Assembly: GCF_023151555.2 (NCBI RefSeq)
Contig: NZ_CP100426.1
Coordinates: 1-64,000, forward strand
DNA: 64,000 bases
DNA from: Photobacterium sp. CCB-ST2H9
GTDB taxonomy: Bacteria; Pseudomonadota; Gammaproteobacteria; Enterobacterales; Vibrionaceae
Direction: 5' to 3'
Position numbers and translations under genes: made by a program. Of the stretch, positions 8,702-17,958 are shown in pieces. The notes beneath the pieces were generated by a model. That model saw only the letters and a list, made by a program, of their open reading frames with translations. It was not told where the DNA came from and ran no database searches. Each line of letters opens with the position of its first letter. Position 1 is the first letter of the stretch.

Positions 8702-10162
8702 TTACGGGTAAGGGCATTCAAGATCACCCAGCTCAATCAGCACGCTTTTGGTCTGGGTATAGTGGTTCAGCGTTTCCAGGCCGTTTTCACGTCCGATTCC
8801 GGAATGTTTGTAGCCGCCAACCGGCATTTCCGCCGGTGAGCCGCCCCAGGTATTGATCCAGCAGATACCGGCCTCAATCCGGGCAATCAGACGATGTGCG
8901 CGTGACAGGTTTTGCGTGAAGATACCGGCCGCCAGTCCGTAGTCGGTGTCATTGGCACGGCGGATCACTTCGTCCTCATCACGGAAACGCAGCACAGACA
9001 TCACCGGCCCAAAGATTTCTTCTTTCACTTGCGGCATATCATCGGTGCAGTCGGCAAAAATGGTCGGTGCGACGAAGTTGCCTTTGTCCAGACCGTTTTC
9101 CGTGACGCGATGACCACCGGCCAGCAGGCGGGCACCGGATTGTTTTCCGGCTTCAATGAAGCCCAGTACTTTTTCCAGATGCTCCGTAGAGATCAGGGCA
9201 CCAATTTGGGTGCTGATGTCGCTCGGGTCACCGACTTTCAGTCGGGCAGTGCGTGCTGCCAGACGATTCAGAAACTCGTCGTAAACAGCATCATGTACGA
9301 AGACGCGGGTGCCGTGAGTACACACTTCGCCCTGAGTGTAGAAATTCGCCATCATGGCAGCGGAAACTGCGTTATCCAGTTGGGCATCATCAAAGACAAT
9401 CAGCGGCGATTTACCGCCCAGTTCCATCGTGACGTCTTTCAGTGAGCCTGCCGCATCGGCCATCACTTTTTTTCCGGTGCCACATTCACCCGTGAATGAT
9501 ACTTTGGCGATTTCCGGGTGACGGGACAGCATCTGTCCGACGCGGTAGTCGCCCTGAACCACGTTAAATACGCCGTCCGGTACTCCGGCTGCGGTAAAGA
9601 TTTCTGCCAGTTTCAGGGCAGTCAGCGGGGTCTCTTCGGAAGGTTTGAAAATCATGACATTCCCGGCAGCCAGTGCAGGGGCCGATTTCCACATCGCGAT
9701 TTGAATCGGGTAGTTCCATGCGCCGATCCCGGCACAGATCCCCAGCGGTTCACGGCGGGTATAGAAAAACTGACCGTGGCCGAGATCCTGCTGCTGACCG
9801 GAGACACTGGCTGCCAGACCGGCGTAGTACTCAATTACATCCGCACCGGTGACGATGTCGACTTCCAGTGCTTCCTGCAGTGGTTTGCCCGTATCCTGCA
9901 CTTCAAGTGCAGCCAGTTCATCATTGCGTTCACGCAGTAAAGCAACAGCTTTCATCAGAATCCGGCCGCGTTCCGCACCGCTCATCGCAGACCAGATTGC
10001 GAAGCCTTCTTTGGCTGAGGCAATCGCGCGTGCCATGTCAGCTTCTGATGCCTGACCGATCTGAGCGATCACTTCGCCGGTCGCTGGATTGCGGGTTTCG
10101 AAGTACTCGCCTGAAGTGGCTTGCGTGGCTTGTCCGTGAATGTACAGGGATGTCATCGTCAT
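8702..10162 (-). CDS. betB: Betaine aldehyde dehydrogenase
   Basis: An ALDH-superfamily enzyme converting betaine aldehyde to glycine betaine with NAD(P)+. Landmarks are [20 protein letters not shown], the catalytic glutamate in MELGGKSP and the catalytic cysteine in GEVCTHGTR. The C-terminal [19 protein letters not shown] pattern is typical of BetB. I start it at 10162 ([10 protein letters not shown]), which matches E. coli BetB and has AGGAG upstream, although an in-frame start exists at 10186. It lies 70 bases after betI and 56 before betA. Confidence 0.95.
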   Translation of the reverse strand: MTMTSLYIHGQATQATSGEYFETRNPATGEVIAQIGQASEADMARAIASAKEGFAIWSAMSGAERGRILMKAVALLRERNDELAALEVQDTGKPLQEALEVDIVTGADVIEYYAGLAASVSGQQQDLGHGQFFYTRREPLGICAGIGAWNYPIQIAMWKSAPALAAGNVMIFKPSEETPLTALKLAEIFTAAGVPDGVFNVVQGDYRVGQMLSRHPEIAKVSFTGECGTGKKVMADAAGSLKDVTMELGGKSPLIVFDDAQLDNAVSAAMMANFYTQGEVCTHGTRVFVHDAVYDEFLNRLAARTARLKVGDPSDISTQIGALISTEHLEKVLGFIEAGKQSGARLLAGGHRVTENGLDKGNFVAPTIFADCTDDMPQVKEEIFGPVMSVLRFRDEDEVIRRANDTDYGLAAGIFTQNLSRAHRLIARIEAGICWINTWGGSPAEMPVGGYKHSGIGRENGLETLNHYTQTKSVLIELGDLECPYP

Positions 10163-10232
10163 ACTGCTTCTGTGCTCCTGTGTCATGTCTGACAGGCTGT
10201 TTCAGCCTGTGTTCGTGCTGTGAATACTGGTC

Positions 10233-10823
10233 TTACTGAGACGGTGCCAGCTGTTTTTCCAGATAATCGGTAATGATGGCCTGTGCTTGGGAAGGACTGA
10301 TACCGCCCGGTGTCAGTGCGCCGCGCAGCCAGATCCCGTCAATCAGCGCTGCGGTGCCCTGAGCGACAAAAATTGCCTTATCAGCGGGCAGCACCTGCTT
10401 GAGTTCATATCGCAGATGGGACAGCAGACGCTTTTCGTTCACGCGTTGTAAGCGGTGCAATTGCGGGTCATGCATTGCCTGCGCCCAGAAGGCCAGCCAG
10501 GTTTTGACGACCTTGTTATCCACCTGATAGCTGTCGAAATTTCCGGCGACGATGGCTTTGATTCGGCCCGGTACGTCGTGTTTATCGACTCGCGCTAAGT
10601 GTTCCATCACGGTGTGAGAGAGCTGGCGCAGGACAGAGCGCATGGTTTCCTCAAGCAAGCCGTGTTTGCCACCGAAATAGTGGTTGATAATGCCGGGTGA
10701 AACCCCGGCTTTTTTGCTGATTAGAGCCACGCTCGCACCTGCCAGACCCACTTCATCAATCGCTGCCATGGTGGCGTCGACCAATTGTGGTTTGCGGATT
10801 TCCGGCATTCCGATTTTGGGCAT
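10233..10823 (-). CDS. betI: TetR-family repressor of the choline operon
   Basis: A 196-residue TetR-type regulator. The N-terminal helix-turn-helix region (about residues 10-55) includes the BetI-typical stretch [23 protein letters not shown]. The C-terminal ligand domain is where choline binds in characterised BetI proteins. First gene of betIBA-choXWV. A likely operator sits about 25 bases upstream of its start, consistent with autorepression relieved by choline. Confidence 0.95.
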   Translation of the reverse strand: MPKIGMPEIRKPQLVDATMAAIDEVGLAGASVALISKKAGVSPGIINHYFGGKHGLLEETMRSVLRQLSHTVMEHLARVDKHDVPGRIKAIVAGNFDSYQVDNKVVKTWLAFWAQAMHDPQLHRLQRVNEKRLLSHLRYELKQVLPADKAIFVAQGTAALIDGIWLRGALTPGGISPSQAQAIITDYLEKQLAPSQ

Positions 10824-11203
10824 GATCTGTCCCTAATTCTTTTTTGATTGAACGTTTAATTAAAAACAAAATGTCACATTGATTGATCAAAGTCAAAAAT
10901 TGTTTAGGGTTGTAATGTTTAGTTGTGTGTTTATTTTGTTTGAATAATCAATGTAAACCACTGTTTTTTAGCTGATAAAAATGATTTAAACCGTATGAAT
11001 TTTCCCGTGACATGAAAATTTGATTTGCAGTCAAATCTTTCCCGGCTTTGAGTCAAATCTCGATTCTGAAAAAGTTCATAAAAATCACAAACTTTGTTTC
11101 TATTTTTGGTGATCGTGACGATTTTTAACTTAGTTTTGACAAATCTTGTCTGCCTGTTTTTGACAATACCTGCGTTTTTTTGCTGACAAAGAAGAGCACC
11201 AAA
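10824..11203. other. Intergenic region between divergent betI and a lipoprotein gene
   Basis: This 380-base AT-rich stretch contains the BetI-like palindrome near its left end and must hold the bet promoter and the promoter for the rightward lipoprotein gene. I saw no coding potential and could not fix -35/-10 boxes with confidence. Confidence 0.6.
10847..10860 (-). promoter_or_regulatory. Probable BetI operator
   Basis: The sequence ATTGAACGTTTAAT is a near-perfect inverted repeat and resembles the known BetI-type palindrome ATTGAACGTTCAAT. Its position just upstream of betI fits repression of the whole operon. Binding is inferred. Confidence 0.65.
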
Positions 11204-12331
11204 ATGCAGAATTCAAGAACACGATGGAAAAAACACTGGCCGTTACTGATTGCTTTGACGCTGGCCGGATGTGGCGGCGGTGGCAGCTCAACATCAGAAA
11301 CAGCAGCCCAGGACCGGGAACCTGTCACTGAGAGCAGTGAAACCGGCGGATTACAACCGGATGAATCGAAGAGTTCAGACCCGGTTCAACCGCTAGCCAA
11401 TACCGTGGCGGATCAGACCATCGAAGTTGATGGAACAACCTACACCGAGCTGGAAAAAGCCGAAGCGGCCATTCAGCCTGGCAGCAATGTTGTCATTGGG
11501 AATGGTATCTATACCCGGGGTCTGGAGATTCTGCGGGACAATGTGACGGTCACCGGCAGCGGAAACACGCATTTTCGGGGGGCACAGCTGAAGGACAAAG
11601 CCACCTTTATTGTGGATGGCGATGATGTTCGGATCGAAAACATCGAGTGCAGTCAGGTCACCGTTCCGGATCAGAACGGGGCTTGTGTGCGTCAGCAAGG
11701 TCGCGATCTGGTGTTGTCCCGGGTGTTCTTTCACGACAGTGAGCAAGGGATCCTTTCGGCCCCCGGTACGGGCAATCTGACGATTGAGCACAGCCGGTTT
11801 GAACGGCTGGGCAAAGCGGGCCGTGCTCATGCGGTTTACAGTAATAACGATAGTCTGACAATTCGGTACAGCCGTTTTCACAGCTCGAAAGACGAAGGGC
11901 ATGAAATTAAAAGCCGGGCGCAGCGTACGCTGATTGAATACAGTGAAATTGCATCGATTAACGGCGACGACAGCCGGCTGGTGGATACTCCGAACGGGGG
12001 GGAGCTGGTGATCCGGAACAGTGTGCTGGAGCAGGGGCCGAACTCTTCAAACCGTCAGTTGATTGGTTTCGGCCTGGAGTCTACTTATGACGCAACAAAA
12101 TCGAACCGTGTGACACTGGAAAATAACGTCATTGTGCTGGACCGCCAGGCGGGTAGTCAGTTGCTTGCCCTGCCTTCAGCCGGTGGCTATCAGCAGGATG
12201 TCCGTCAAAACGATGTGGTGGGTCAGGCGCCGGTGGATAAAGCGGATTTGATGCCGGAAAATACGTTTTACGAGAGCCGCGCAAAGTATGGTGTGGATGC
12301 ATTTCCGGCGTTGCCGGATATGGGTTTCTAG
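11204..12331 (+). CDS. Right-handed parallel beta-helix lipoprotein
   Basis: From ATG 11204 the product is 375 residues. The lipoprotein signal peptide has the lipobox LAGC (MQNSRTRWKKHW, then LLIALTLAGC), followed by a glycine run and an acidic/serine linker. From about residue 65 the sequence has the repeating short strands and asparagine/serine turns of pectate-lyase-like beta-helices, for example VIGNGIYTRGLEILRDNVTV. The overall architecture resembles polysaccharide-lyase-type or surface beta-helix proteins, but no catalytic set could be assigned. It is probably anchored in the outer membrane. It ends with its own terminator. Confidence 0.75.
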   Translation: MQNSRTRWKKHWPLLIALTLAGCGGGGSSTSETAAQDREPVTESSETGGLQPDESKSSDPVQPLANTVADQTIEVDGTTYTELEKAEAAIQPGSNVVIGNGIYTRGLEILRDNVTVTGSGNTHFRGAQLKDKATFIVDGDDVRIENIECSQVTVPDQNGACVRQQGRDLVLSRVFFHDSEQGILSAPGTGNLTIEHSRFERLGKAGRAHAVYSNNDSLTIRYSRFHSSKDEGHEIKSRAQRTLIEYSEIASINGDDSRLVDTPNGGELVIRNSVLEQGPNSSNRQLIGFGLESTYDATKSNRVTLENNVIVLDRQAGSQLLALPSAGGYQQDVRQNDVVGQAPVDKADLMPENTFYESRAKYGVDAFPALPDMGF

Positions 12332-12383
12332 CGCTGTTTGACTGAGATTAAAAAAGTGCTGTGAAAATTGGCAAAAAACGTCT

Positions 12384-12409
12384 AATCCCGGTGAATGACC
12401 GGGATTTTT
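12384..12409 (+). terminator. Intrinsic terminator after the beta-helix lipoprotein
   Basis: A nine-base-pair stem (AATCCCGGT with ACCGGGATT) closes a five-base loop and runs into five Ts. Confidence 0.8.
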
Positions 12410-12527
12410 CGTCTTAAAAATCAGAAAACTCCCCATCTGCACGAATGCTACTGTTTTCATTAAGCGGAATGCACCGCCAGTTCCTCGACGAATAACAAAA
12501 ATGCAGTGGTTAGGCAGGGGTGACATC

Positions 12528-13847
12528 ATGAAAAATGCACATGTCTTTTTATGGGCAATCTCATTATTTGTGCTTGCGGGATGTAACCACAATGACAGCA
12601 CACCATCGGACAGCAATGCGCCGCCAACTGCCATTCCCGGAGATGGTATCGGTGATAATCCGGGAAATGTGCCGGGGGATGGTCAGACACCTGGTGATGA
12701 TAACCCGACGCCGGATCCGGGACCGGAACCTGAGCCCCGAGTGGATATTGACGGTCAGCCTCTGCCGGATACGGCAACCAATCCCGACTATGAATCTTAC
12801 GTTGCCGGACAGCCGGAATACTACACCAGTCTGTCCAGTACTGAGTTCCATAACATTCGCTTCACGAGTGTCGCCACACAGGACAATACTCCGCGGGATA
12901 ACGAGCTGAGTAATCCTGTGGCCAAACTGGGGCGGGTACTGTTTTATGACGTTCGTTTGTCTGCCAATAATACCGTTTCATGTGCCTCATGCCACCAGCA
13001 GGAACATGGCTTTACGGACCCGGCCCAACTGAGCACGGGCTTTGAGGGCGGTCATACACGCCGGAATTCAATGGGACTGAGCAATGCAAGGTTTTACGAT
13101 CCCGGCCGGTTCTTCTGGGATGAACGGGCTGCAACCATGGAAGATCAGACTCTGATGCCGATTCAGGATTCAGTGGAAATGGGGATGAATCTGCTCGATC
13201 TGGAGACTAAATTAGGCCAGACCAGTTTTTACGGCCCGTTGTTTACAGATGCTTTTGGTGATGAGGCCATTACCAGCGACAGAATCTCCCGGGCATTATC
13301 GCAGTTCATGCGTGCCATGGTGAGTTATGAATCGAAATTTGACCTGGCGGTACAGGCTGAGCTGAATAACGATCCGACACCGATATTGAGTGATCAGGAG
13401 CTCAGGGGGCTGGAGTTATTCGATACCCTGAACTGTACCAGCTGCCATACAACCACAGCTTTTGTGCTCGACCGGAATCATAACAACGGCTCTGTCAGCA
13501 ATAATGACCCGGATCAGGGCGTTGGGGGAAATCTGGCGGGTTTCTTTAAAACCGGTTCGTTACGCAATATTGCGGTAGGCGCACCTTATTTTCATGACGG
13601 TCATCTGCCGGATCTGATGTCGGTCGTGGAGTTTTATAACAGTGGCATTAACAATCACACGAATCTGAGCCCGGATCTGCGGGATCGTTTGGGCCGGCCA
13701 GTCCGGATGAATCTGACCCAGGCCGATAAAGCAGCGCTGGTGGCTTTCCTGGAGACTCTGACCGACGAAGGTTTCCTGTCGAATCCGATCTTCAGTGACC
13801 CGTTCCCGCCCCCGGAAGAAACGCCGGATGCGTCAACCACGCCTTAA
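12528..13847 (+). CDS. Di-haem cytochrome c peroxidase/MauG-family lipoprotein
   Basis: ATG 12528 with an AGGGG site begins a lipoprotein signal peptide (lipobox LAGC near residues 16-19). A linker of about 50 residues rich in Pro, Gly and Asp follows. Two c-type haem sites are present, CASCH and CTSCH, with CCP/MauG-family features such as KLGRVLFYDVRLSANN and GSLRNIAVGAPYFHDG. Family members reduce peroxide or oxidise protein or other substrates in the periplasm. At 439 residues it is longer than CcpA because of the linker and the proline-rich tail. The natural substrate is unknown. Confidence 0.88.
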   Translation: MKNAHVFLWAISLFVLAGCNHNDSTPSDSNAPPTAIPGDGIGDNPGNVPGDGQTPGDDNPTPDPGPEPEPRVDIDGQPLPDTATNPDYESYVAGQPEYYTSLSSTEFHNIRFTSVATQDNTPRDNELSNPVAKLGRVLFYDVRLSANNTVSCASCHQQEHGFTDPAQLSTGFEGGHTRRNSMGLSNARFYDPGRFFWDERAATMEDQTLMPIQDSVEMGMNLLDLETKLGQTSFYGPLFTDAFGDEAITSDRISRALSQFMRAMVSYESKFDLAVQAELNNDPTPILSDQELRGLELFDTLNCTSCHTTTAFVLDRNHNNGSVSNNDPDQGVGGNLAGFFKTGSLRNIAVGAPYFHDGHLPDLMSVVEFYNSGINNHTNLSPDLRDRLGRPVRMNLTQADKAALVAFLETLTDEGFLSNPIFSDPFPPPEETPDASTTP

Positions 13848-13870
13848 CCAGCATGATTAGCATGTTTGAA

Positions 13871-13900
13871 GCAGCCCGTCTCGCGGAAGAGACGGGCTGC
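13871..13900. terminator. Strong hairpin between convergent genes
   Basis: A perfect 12-base-pair stem (GCAGCCCGTCTC and its complement) with a six-base loop sits between the MauG-like gene and ktrB. Neither strand has a good U-run after it, so termination is likely but would be atypical. Confidence 0.6.
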
Positions 13901-13922
13901 GCCGGGAATGGGCTGGAACAGT

Positions 13923-15287
13923 TCAGCCAATCGTTAAAGGTGTTGCCGGATATCGAAGATGAGTTGTCTTCGGACTGGCCAGCAGGTAGGCCAGTGTCAG
14001 CGGCCCCAGCCGTCCGGCGAACATCATGAAAATGATGATGCACTCGCCTTCCGGTGATAGTGCTTCGGTGAGTCCCCTGGATAAACCCACGGTTCCTAAT
14101 GCGGACACCGCCTCAAACACGACATCCAGAAAAGGAGCGTCTTCAGTCAGCGTCAGCAGAAAAATTGAAAGCCACACGGCAGCACAGGAGATCAGGGTGA
14201 GTGCCAGTGCTTTCTGGACGGTTCTGGGCTGAATCTGACGCTGGCACAGGTTGATGGCATCCTGCCGCTTGAGAAACTGCACCGTTGCAACCAGCAGTAC
14301 GACAAAAGTGACAACTTTAATGCCGCTGGCGGTGCTGAGGGAGCCGCCACCGATGAACATCAGCAGTAGCATCAGGACTGTGGTGGCATCTTCCAGTTGA
14401 TCGATGGGGAGGGTATTGAATCCAGCGGTTCTGGGCGTGACGGCCTGAAACCAGGCGGCCAGCCATTTACCGGACTCAGACAGCGGGGCCAGTGTCGCAC
14501 TGTTATCCAGTTCGATCCCGTAGATGGCCAGCAGAGCAAAGAGATTGATGAATACCGTCCCCCCGATCATAATCCGGCTGTAGAGACTGAGACGTTGCCA
14601 GCGCCGTTGTCGCCACAAGTCCATCCAGACGGTAAAACCCAGACCGCCTGTAATGAAGAGTCCGGTAATCGTCAGGTTCACGACGGGGTCATCAACGTAG
14701 GGCATCAGACTGTCCGGGTGAAGCGCAAACCCGGCGTTATTGAATGCAGAAATGGTGTAGAAAAAGCCATGGAACAGGGCCGTTGTCCAGCCCAGTTCAG
14801 GTTGCCAGTGCAGGGCGAGAATCAGCATACCGATCGTTTCTGCCGTAAAAGCAAAGATCAGCACAGATTTCGCGGTTGTCACCAGCATGGACGTGTCGGT
14901 CTGATTAAATGCTTCTTTGGCGATGTGTTGCTGAAGAAAGCCGATTTTTCCGCCCAGTGCAATCAGCGTGACGACGGCAAATGTCATGATGCCAAGGCCA
15001 CCCAGCTGAATCAGTAATGCAATGATGATTTGGCCGAACAACGTGAAGGTACTGCCGGTATCGACAACGACCAAACCTGTCACCGTTACTGCTGAGGTGG
15101 CCGTAAACAGGCTCTGCAGCCAGCTGATAGGCGCTGTGGTTGCGAAGGGCAATTTTAGCAGTATTGCGCCGGATAGAATCAGCAGCAAAAAACAGCCCGA
15201 TAAAATCACGGGTGGCGCGGCTTGTATTTTGACGGCCGCTTTGGGTTTTCTCTCCAGCGGAGAGACAGCAGGGTGCCATTGGATCAT
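13923..15287 (-). CDS. ktrB: Potassium uptake channel subunit KtrB (TrkH/KtrB family)
   Basis: A 454-residue integral membrane protein of the SKT superfamily. It has four pseudo-repeats, each with a selectivity-filter glycine: TVTGL, NNAGF, RTAGFN and GTVGLS. In Vibrio alginolyticus, KtrAB is a Na+-dependent K+ uptake system. It starts four bases after the ktrA stop and the two are clearly co-transcribed. The KdpD/KdpE-like pair upstream on the same strand may control it. Confidence 0.93.
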   Translation of the reverse strand: MIQWHPAVSPLERKPKAAVKIQAAPPVILSGCFLLLILSGAILLKLPFATTAPISWLQSLFTATSAVTVTGLVVVDTGSTFTLFGQIIIALLIQLGGLGIMTFAVVTLIALGGKIGFLQQHIAKEAFNQTDTSMLVTTAKSVLIFAFTAETIGMLILALHWQPELGWTTALFHGFFYTISAFNNAGFALHPDSLMPYVDDPVVNLTITGLFITGGLGFTVWMDLWRQRRWQRLSLYSRIMIGGTVFINLFALLAIYGIELDNSATLAPLSESGKWLAAWFQAVTPRTAGFNTLPIDQLEDATTVLMLLLMFIGGGSLSTASGIKVVTFVVLLVATVQFLKRQDAINLCQRQIQPRTVQKALALTLISCAAVWLSIFLLTLTEDAPFLDVVFEAVSALGTVGLSRGLTEALSPEGECIIIFMMFAGRLGPLTLAYLLASPKTTHLRYPATPLTIG

Positions 15288-15291
15288 TGTG

Positions 15292-15945
15292 TTATACCAG
15301 TCTGGGTGCCAGCGCTGCTAAAGCCTGACGGTGCCCGCTTAATAAAAGAATATCTTTTTCAAATAAAGCCATATCATGATCAATGACCGTAATATTTTCT
15401 TTTCCGCGTTTAATTAATAACGGTCGAATACTGTCGCCCAATCCTTTGATTAAATTTCCAATTGTAAATGTCCGGTGTTTTTCCTGAAGATGAACTTCAA
15501 CAATATATTGGTCATGACCCAGAGAAATATAATTATTAATCATCGGGTAATGTAAGGCTTGCGCGACCCGGACCCCCATCTCTTCCTCCGGATGAATAAT
15601 ACGGGTGACACCCAGTTTTGAGACGATCGCATGGTGTGCCACGGTATTGGCTTTCACCCATAAAGCTTTGACTCCCAGTTTTTTCAGACATAAAGTGCAG
15701 AGCAGACTGGCCTCCATATCTTTACCGATCGCAACCAGAACCGCTTCACTGTTTCCTAAATTTAATTCTCTTAATGCATTCTCATCCGTCGCGTCGCAAA
15801 TCACGGTCTGGGTGAGTTCTGAAATATATTTTTCTGCAATTTTTTCATTGAGATCAATACCAGTCACGGTATGACCCAAATGAATCAGTTCCAGACTTGC
15901 AGCCACACCAAAGCGACCGAGTCCAATGACGGTAAAATGTGCCAT
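15292..15945 (-). CDS. ktrA: Potassium uptake regulatory subunit KtrA (RCK protein)
   Basis: The 217-residue cytoplasmic protein has an N-terminal RCK-N Rossmann domain with GLGRFG at residues 8-13 and a conserved acidic residue after the second strand (GIDLNEK). It ends in a C-terminal RCK-C domain. KtrA rings bind ATP/ADP and gate KtrB. The gene lies 49 bases after the response-regulator gene on the same strand, so all four genes may form one transcript. Confidence 0.93.
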   Translation of the reverse strand: MAHFTVIGLGRFGVAASLELIHLGHTVTGIDLNEKIAEKYISELTQTVICDATDENALRELNLGNSEAVLVAIGKDMEASLLCTLCLKKLGVKALWVKANTVAHHAIVSKLGVTRIIHPEEEMGVRVAQALHYPMINNYISLGHDQYIVEVHLQEKHRTFTIGNLIKGLGDSIRPLLIKRGKENITVIDHDMALFEKDILLLSGHRQALAALAPRLV

Positions 15946-15994
15946 ATTGTTTCTCTTTCTGTTTGGATGAAACGAAATGAATTACATGGAAGTT

Positions 15995-16690
15995 TCAGTT
16001 ATTTCCTAATAAGCGATAACCAACCCCGGGTTCTGTTTGAATATATGTCGGATTGTCTGCATCATCCTGAAGTTTTTTTCTCAGATGGCTGACAAAATTA
16101 CGTAAGTAATGGGTATCTTCTGCGTGGGTATCCCCCCAGATTGTGACCAGCAATTCTTTCTGTGTGACTAAACATCCCCGCCGTTCGGCCAGCATGTGCA
16201 GCAGCCTGAACTCTTTTTTCGATAATGAGAGCTGATTCCCGTGGAGGTAGACCTGATGGTTTTGACTGTCAATCTGCAATCCCTGAAAGTTCATCACATG
16301 AGCCTCAGTCGCCGCCTGGCGCAGCTGGCTGAAATCGCGAAGCAGAACATTGATACGGGCAATCAGGGTTCTGATGCTGAACGGCTTACACAAATAATCA
16401 TTAGCCCCGGCGTCCAGAAGTTTAATCATTTCATCTTCTTCATCCCGGGCGGTCAGCACCAGTATCGGGACCAGGCTGGTTTCTCTGATCGTCTTCAGCA
16501 GCTCATACCCATCGACGTCCGGCAGTCCGAGGTCGAGAATGATCAGCTCCGGTTGAGACTGGCGGAACAGGTTTAGTCCTTCAGCACCGGTTCCGGCACC
16601 CGCGTAGCTGAATCCTTCGGCTTTGAGGGAGATCCGGATGAAACGTTGGATTTCAGGTTCATCATCAATCACCAGAATCTGTGCAAGCAT
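15995..16690 (-). CDS. KdpE-like OmpR-family response regulator
   Basis: A 231-residue two-domain regulator. The receiver has acidic D9/D10, phospho-acceptor D53, T80 and K102. The C-terminal winged helix (about 130-228) shows the KdpE-like stretch LSKKEFRLLHMLAERRGCLVTQKELL. Its start is two bases after the stop of the kinase gene. No kdpFABC genes are visible, so the adjacent ktrAB genes are the natural candidate targets. That target is inferred from position only. Confidence 0.88.
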   Translation of the reverse strand: MLAQILVIDDEPEIQRFIRISLKAEGFSYAGAGTGAEGLNLFRQSQPELIILDLGLPDVDGYELLKTIRETSLVPILVLTARDEEDEMIKLLDAGANDYLCKPFSIRTLIARINVLLRDFSQLRQAATEAHVMNFQGLQIDSQNHQVYLHGNQLSLSKKEFRLLHMLAERRGCLVTQKELLVTIWGDTHAEDTHYLRNFVSHLRKKLQDDADNPTYIQTEPGVGYRLLGNN

Positions 16691-16692
16691 GA

Positions 16693-17730
16693 TCAGTTTC
16701 CTTCAGCCACGGGCAGAGTAATCCGGACGGTACAGCCAGTCTTCGTCGGTAGCATTTCAACGTCACCGCTGTGTGCATGGATGATCCCCTGACTGACGGT
16801 TAAGCCCAAACCTGCGCCGCCTTCCCCGCGGTCGCCTTTGCGGGAAGAGTAAAATAATTCAAAGACCCGGCGGCGATGTGTATCGGTCAGGGGGCTGCCC
16901 TGATTCTCGATATCGATTTGCAGGCTCTGATTGGCAGACCGGACTTTGACATTGACCGGCGAGCCGGGAAGTCCGTATTTCAGGGCATTATCCAGAATAT
17001 TGTGGATGGCCTGCTCGAACAGGGAAGCCCGAATGGCAACTTCAGGTAACGGTGTTGCTGCACTCAGTTGAATGCGGGCCGGGTCAACCCGGTCGATCAG
17101 TGCCCGGAGCACTGGAAGGACAGGCTGAATGTCCGTTTGCATGGCAAGTTTTCCGTGCTGAATCCGTGTCGCCTGAAGCAGATTTTCGATATACCGGTGC
17201 AGGCGATGGCTTTCTTCAATGGCGGCCTGTAACAGCTCGTCCTGTTCTTCCTGTGCCAGACGTGACTGGTAATCCTTCAGCGTGCTGAGATTACCGAGAA
17301 TGCCTGCAAGCGGTGTTCGCAGGTCATGGGACACAGAAAGCAGGATACTGCTTCGTAACTCCGCCTGTTCAAGCGCCTGGCGTTGCTGTCTGTATTTGAT
17401 CGCCAGATGGCTGGTTAAAATGGCGATCAGCAGGAAAACCATCAGATTGAAAATGTCTGATGCATTGGACATCTGCAGTGAAAATCTGGGCTCAGTGAAA
17501 AAATAATTGAAGCACAATGCACCCGCCAGACCGGCAAATAATGAATCAAAGCGGGTCGAGAACAGGGCAACGACCACCACCCCTAACTGTAGGATCAGCA
17601 AAATACCGATCTGAGTTGCCAGGAGGGTATTCAGTCCGTAGGCAGCACCGACCGCGAGCGTCATCACAGACGATGGCAGGAATAATTGTCTGATTTTTTC
17701 AGGTTGCAGAATCTGGTGCCAAAAACTCAT
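16693..17730 (-). CDS. KdpD-like sensor kinase lacking the N-terminal KdpD/Usp domains
   Basis: The protein has only 345 residues, against about 890 for E. coli KdpD. It begins with a four-segment membrane domain of the DUF4118 type (about residues 18-112). HisKA follows with the phospho-acceptor H135 in SVSHDLRTP, then a HATPase domain with NILDNALKYG and GEGGAGLGL. The ~400-residue cytoplasmic KdpD/UspA-like sensory part is absent, and there is no sign of a broken upstream remnant. It forms a two-gene unit with the response regulator, next to ktrAB. Confidence 0.88.
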   Translation of the reverse strand: MSFWHQILQPEKIRQLFLPSSVMTLAVGAAYGLNTLLATQIGILLILQLGVVVVALFSTRFDSLFAGLAGALCFNYFFTEPRFSLQMSNASDIFNLMVFLLIAILTSHLAIKYRQQRQALEQAELRSSILLSVSHDLRTPLAGILGNLSTLKDYQSRLAQEEQDELLQAAIEESHRLHRYIENLLQATRIQHGKLAMQTDIQPVLPVLRALIDRVDPARIQLSAATPLPEVAIRASLFEQAIHNILDNALKYGLPGSPVNVKVRSANQSLQIDIENQGSPLTDTHRRRVFELFYSSRKGDRGEGGAGLGLTVSQGIIHAHSGDVEMLPTKTGCTVRITLPVAEGN

Positions 17731-17892
17731 AGGATAAACAGCTGATGATGAAATCTTGTGTTCACTGTAACGAAAAAAGCGTCAGATTGGGCGTAAAAAA
17801 AGCGTCATTTTTTCTTTTTTCTCATGTGGTTATGAAAGCGTTTCCTTGCAGGTTAACCGTGAGCTGCCTGCCGTGCCGGGGGATAACAGACG

Positions 17893-17918
17893 CAAAAAAA
17901 CCAGCCCTGAGGCTGGTT
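17893..17918 (-). terminator. Intrinsic terminator of the ABC exporter gene
   Basis: Read on the minus strand, AACCAGCC pairs with GGCTGGTT across a four-base loop and is followed by a run of seven Ts. It lies about 40 bases beyond the exporter stop codon. Confidence 0.9.
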
Positions 17919-17958
17919 GAATGTTTGAAAGTCAGTGAAGGCCAGTTCGAGTATTGGC

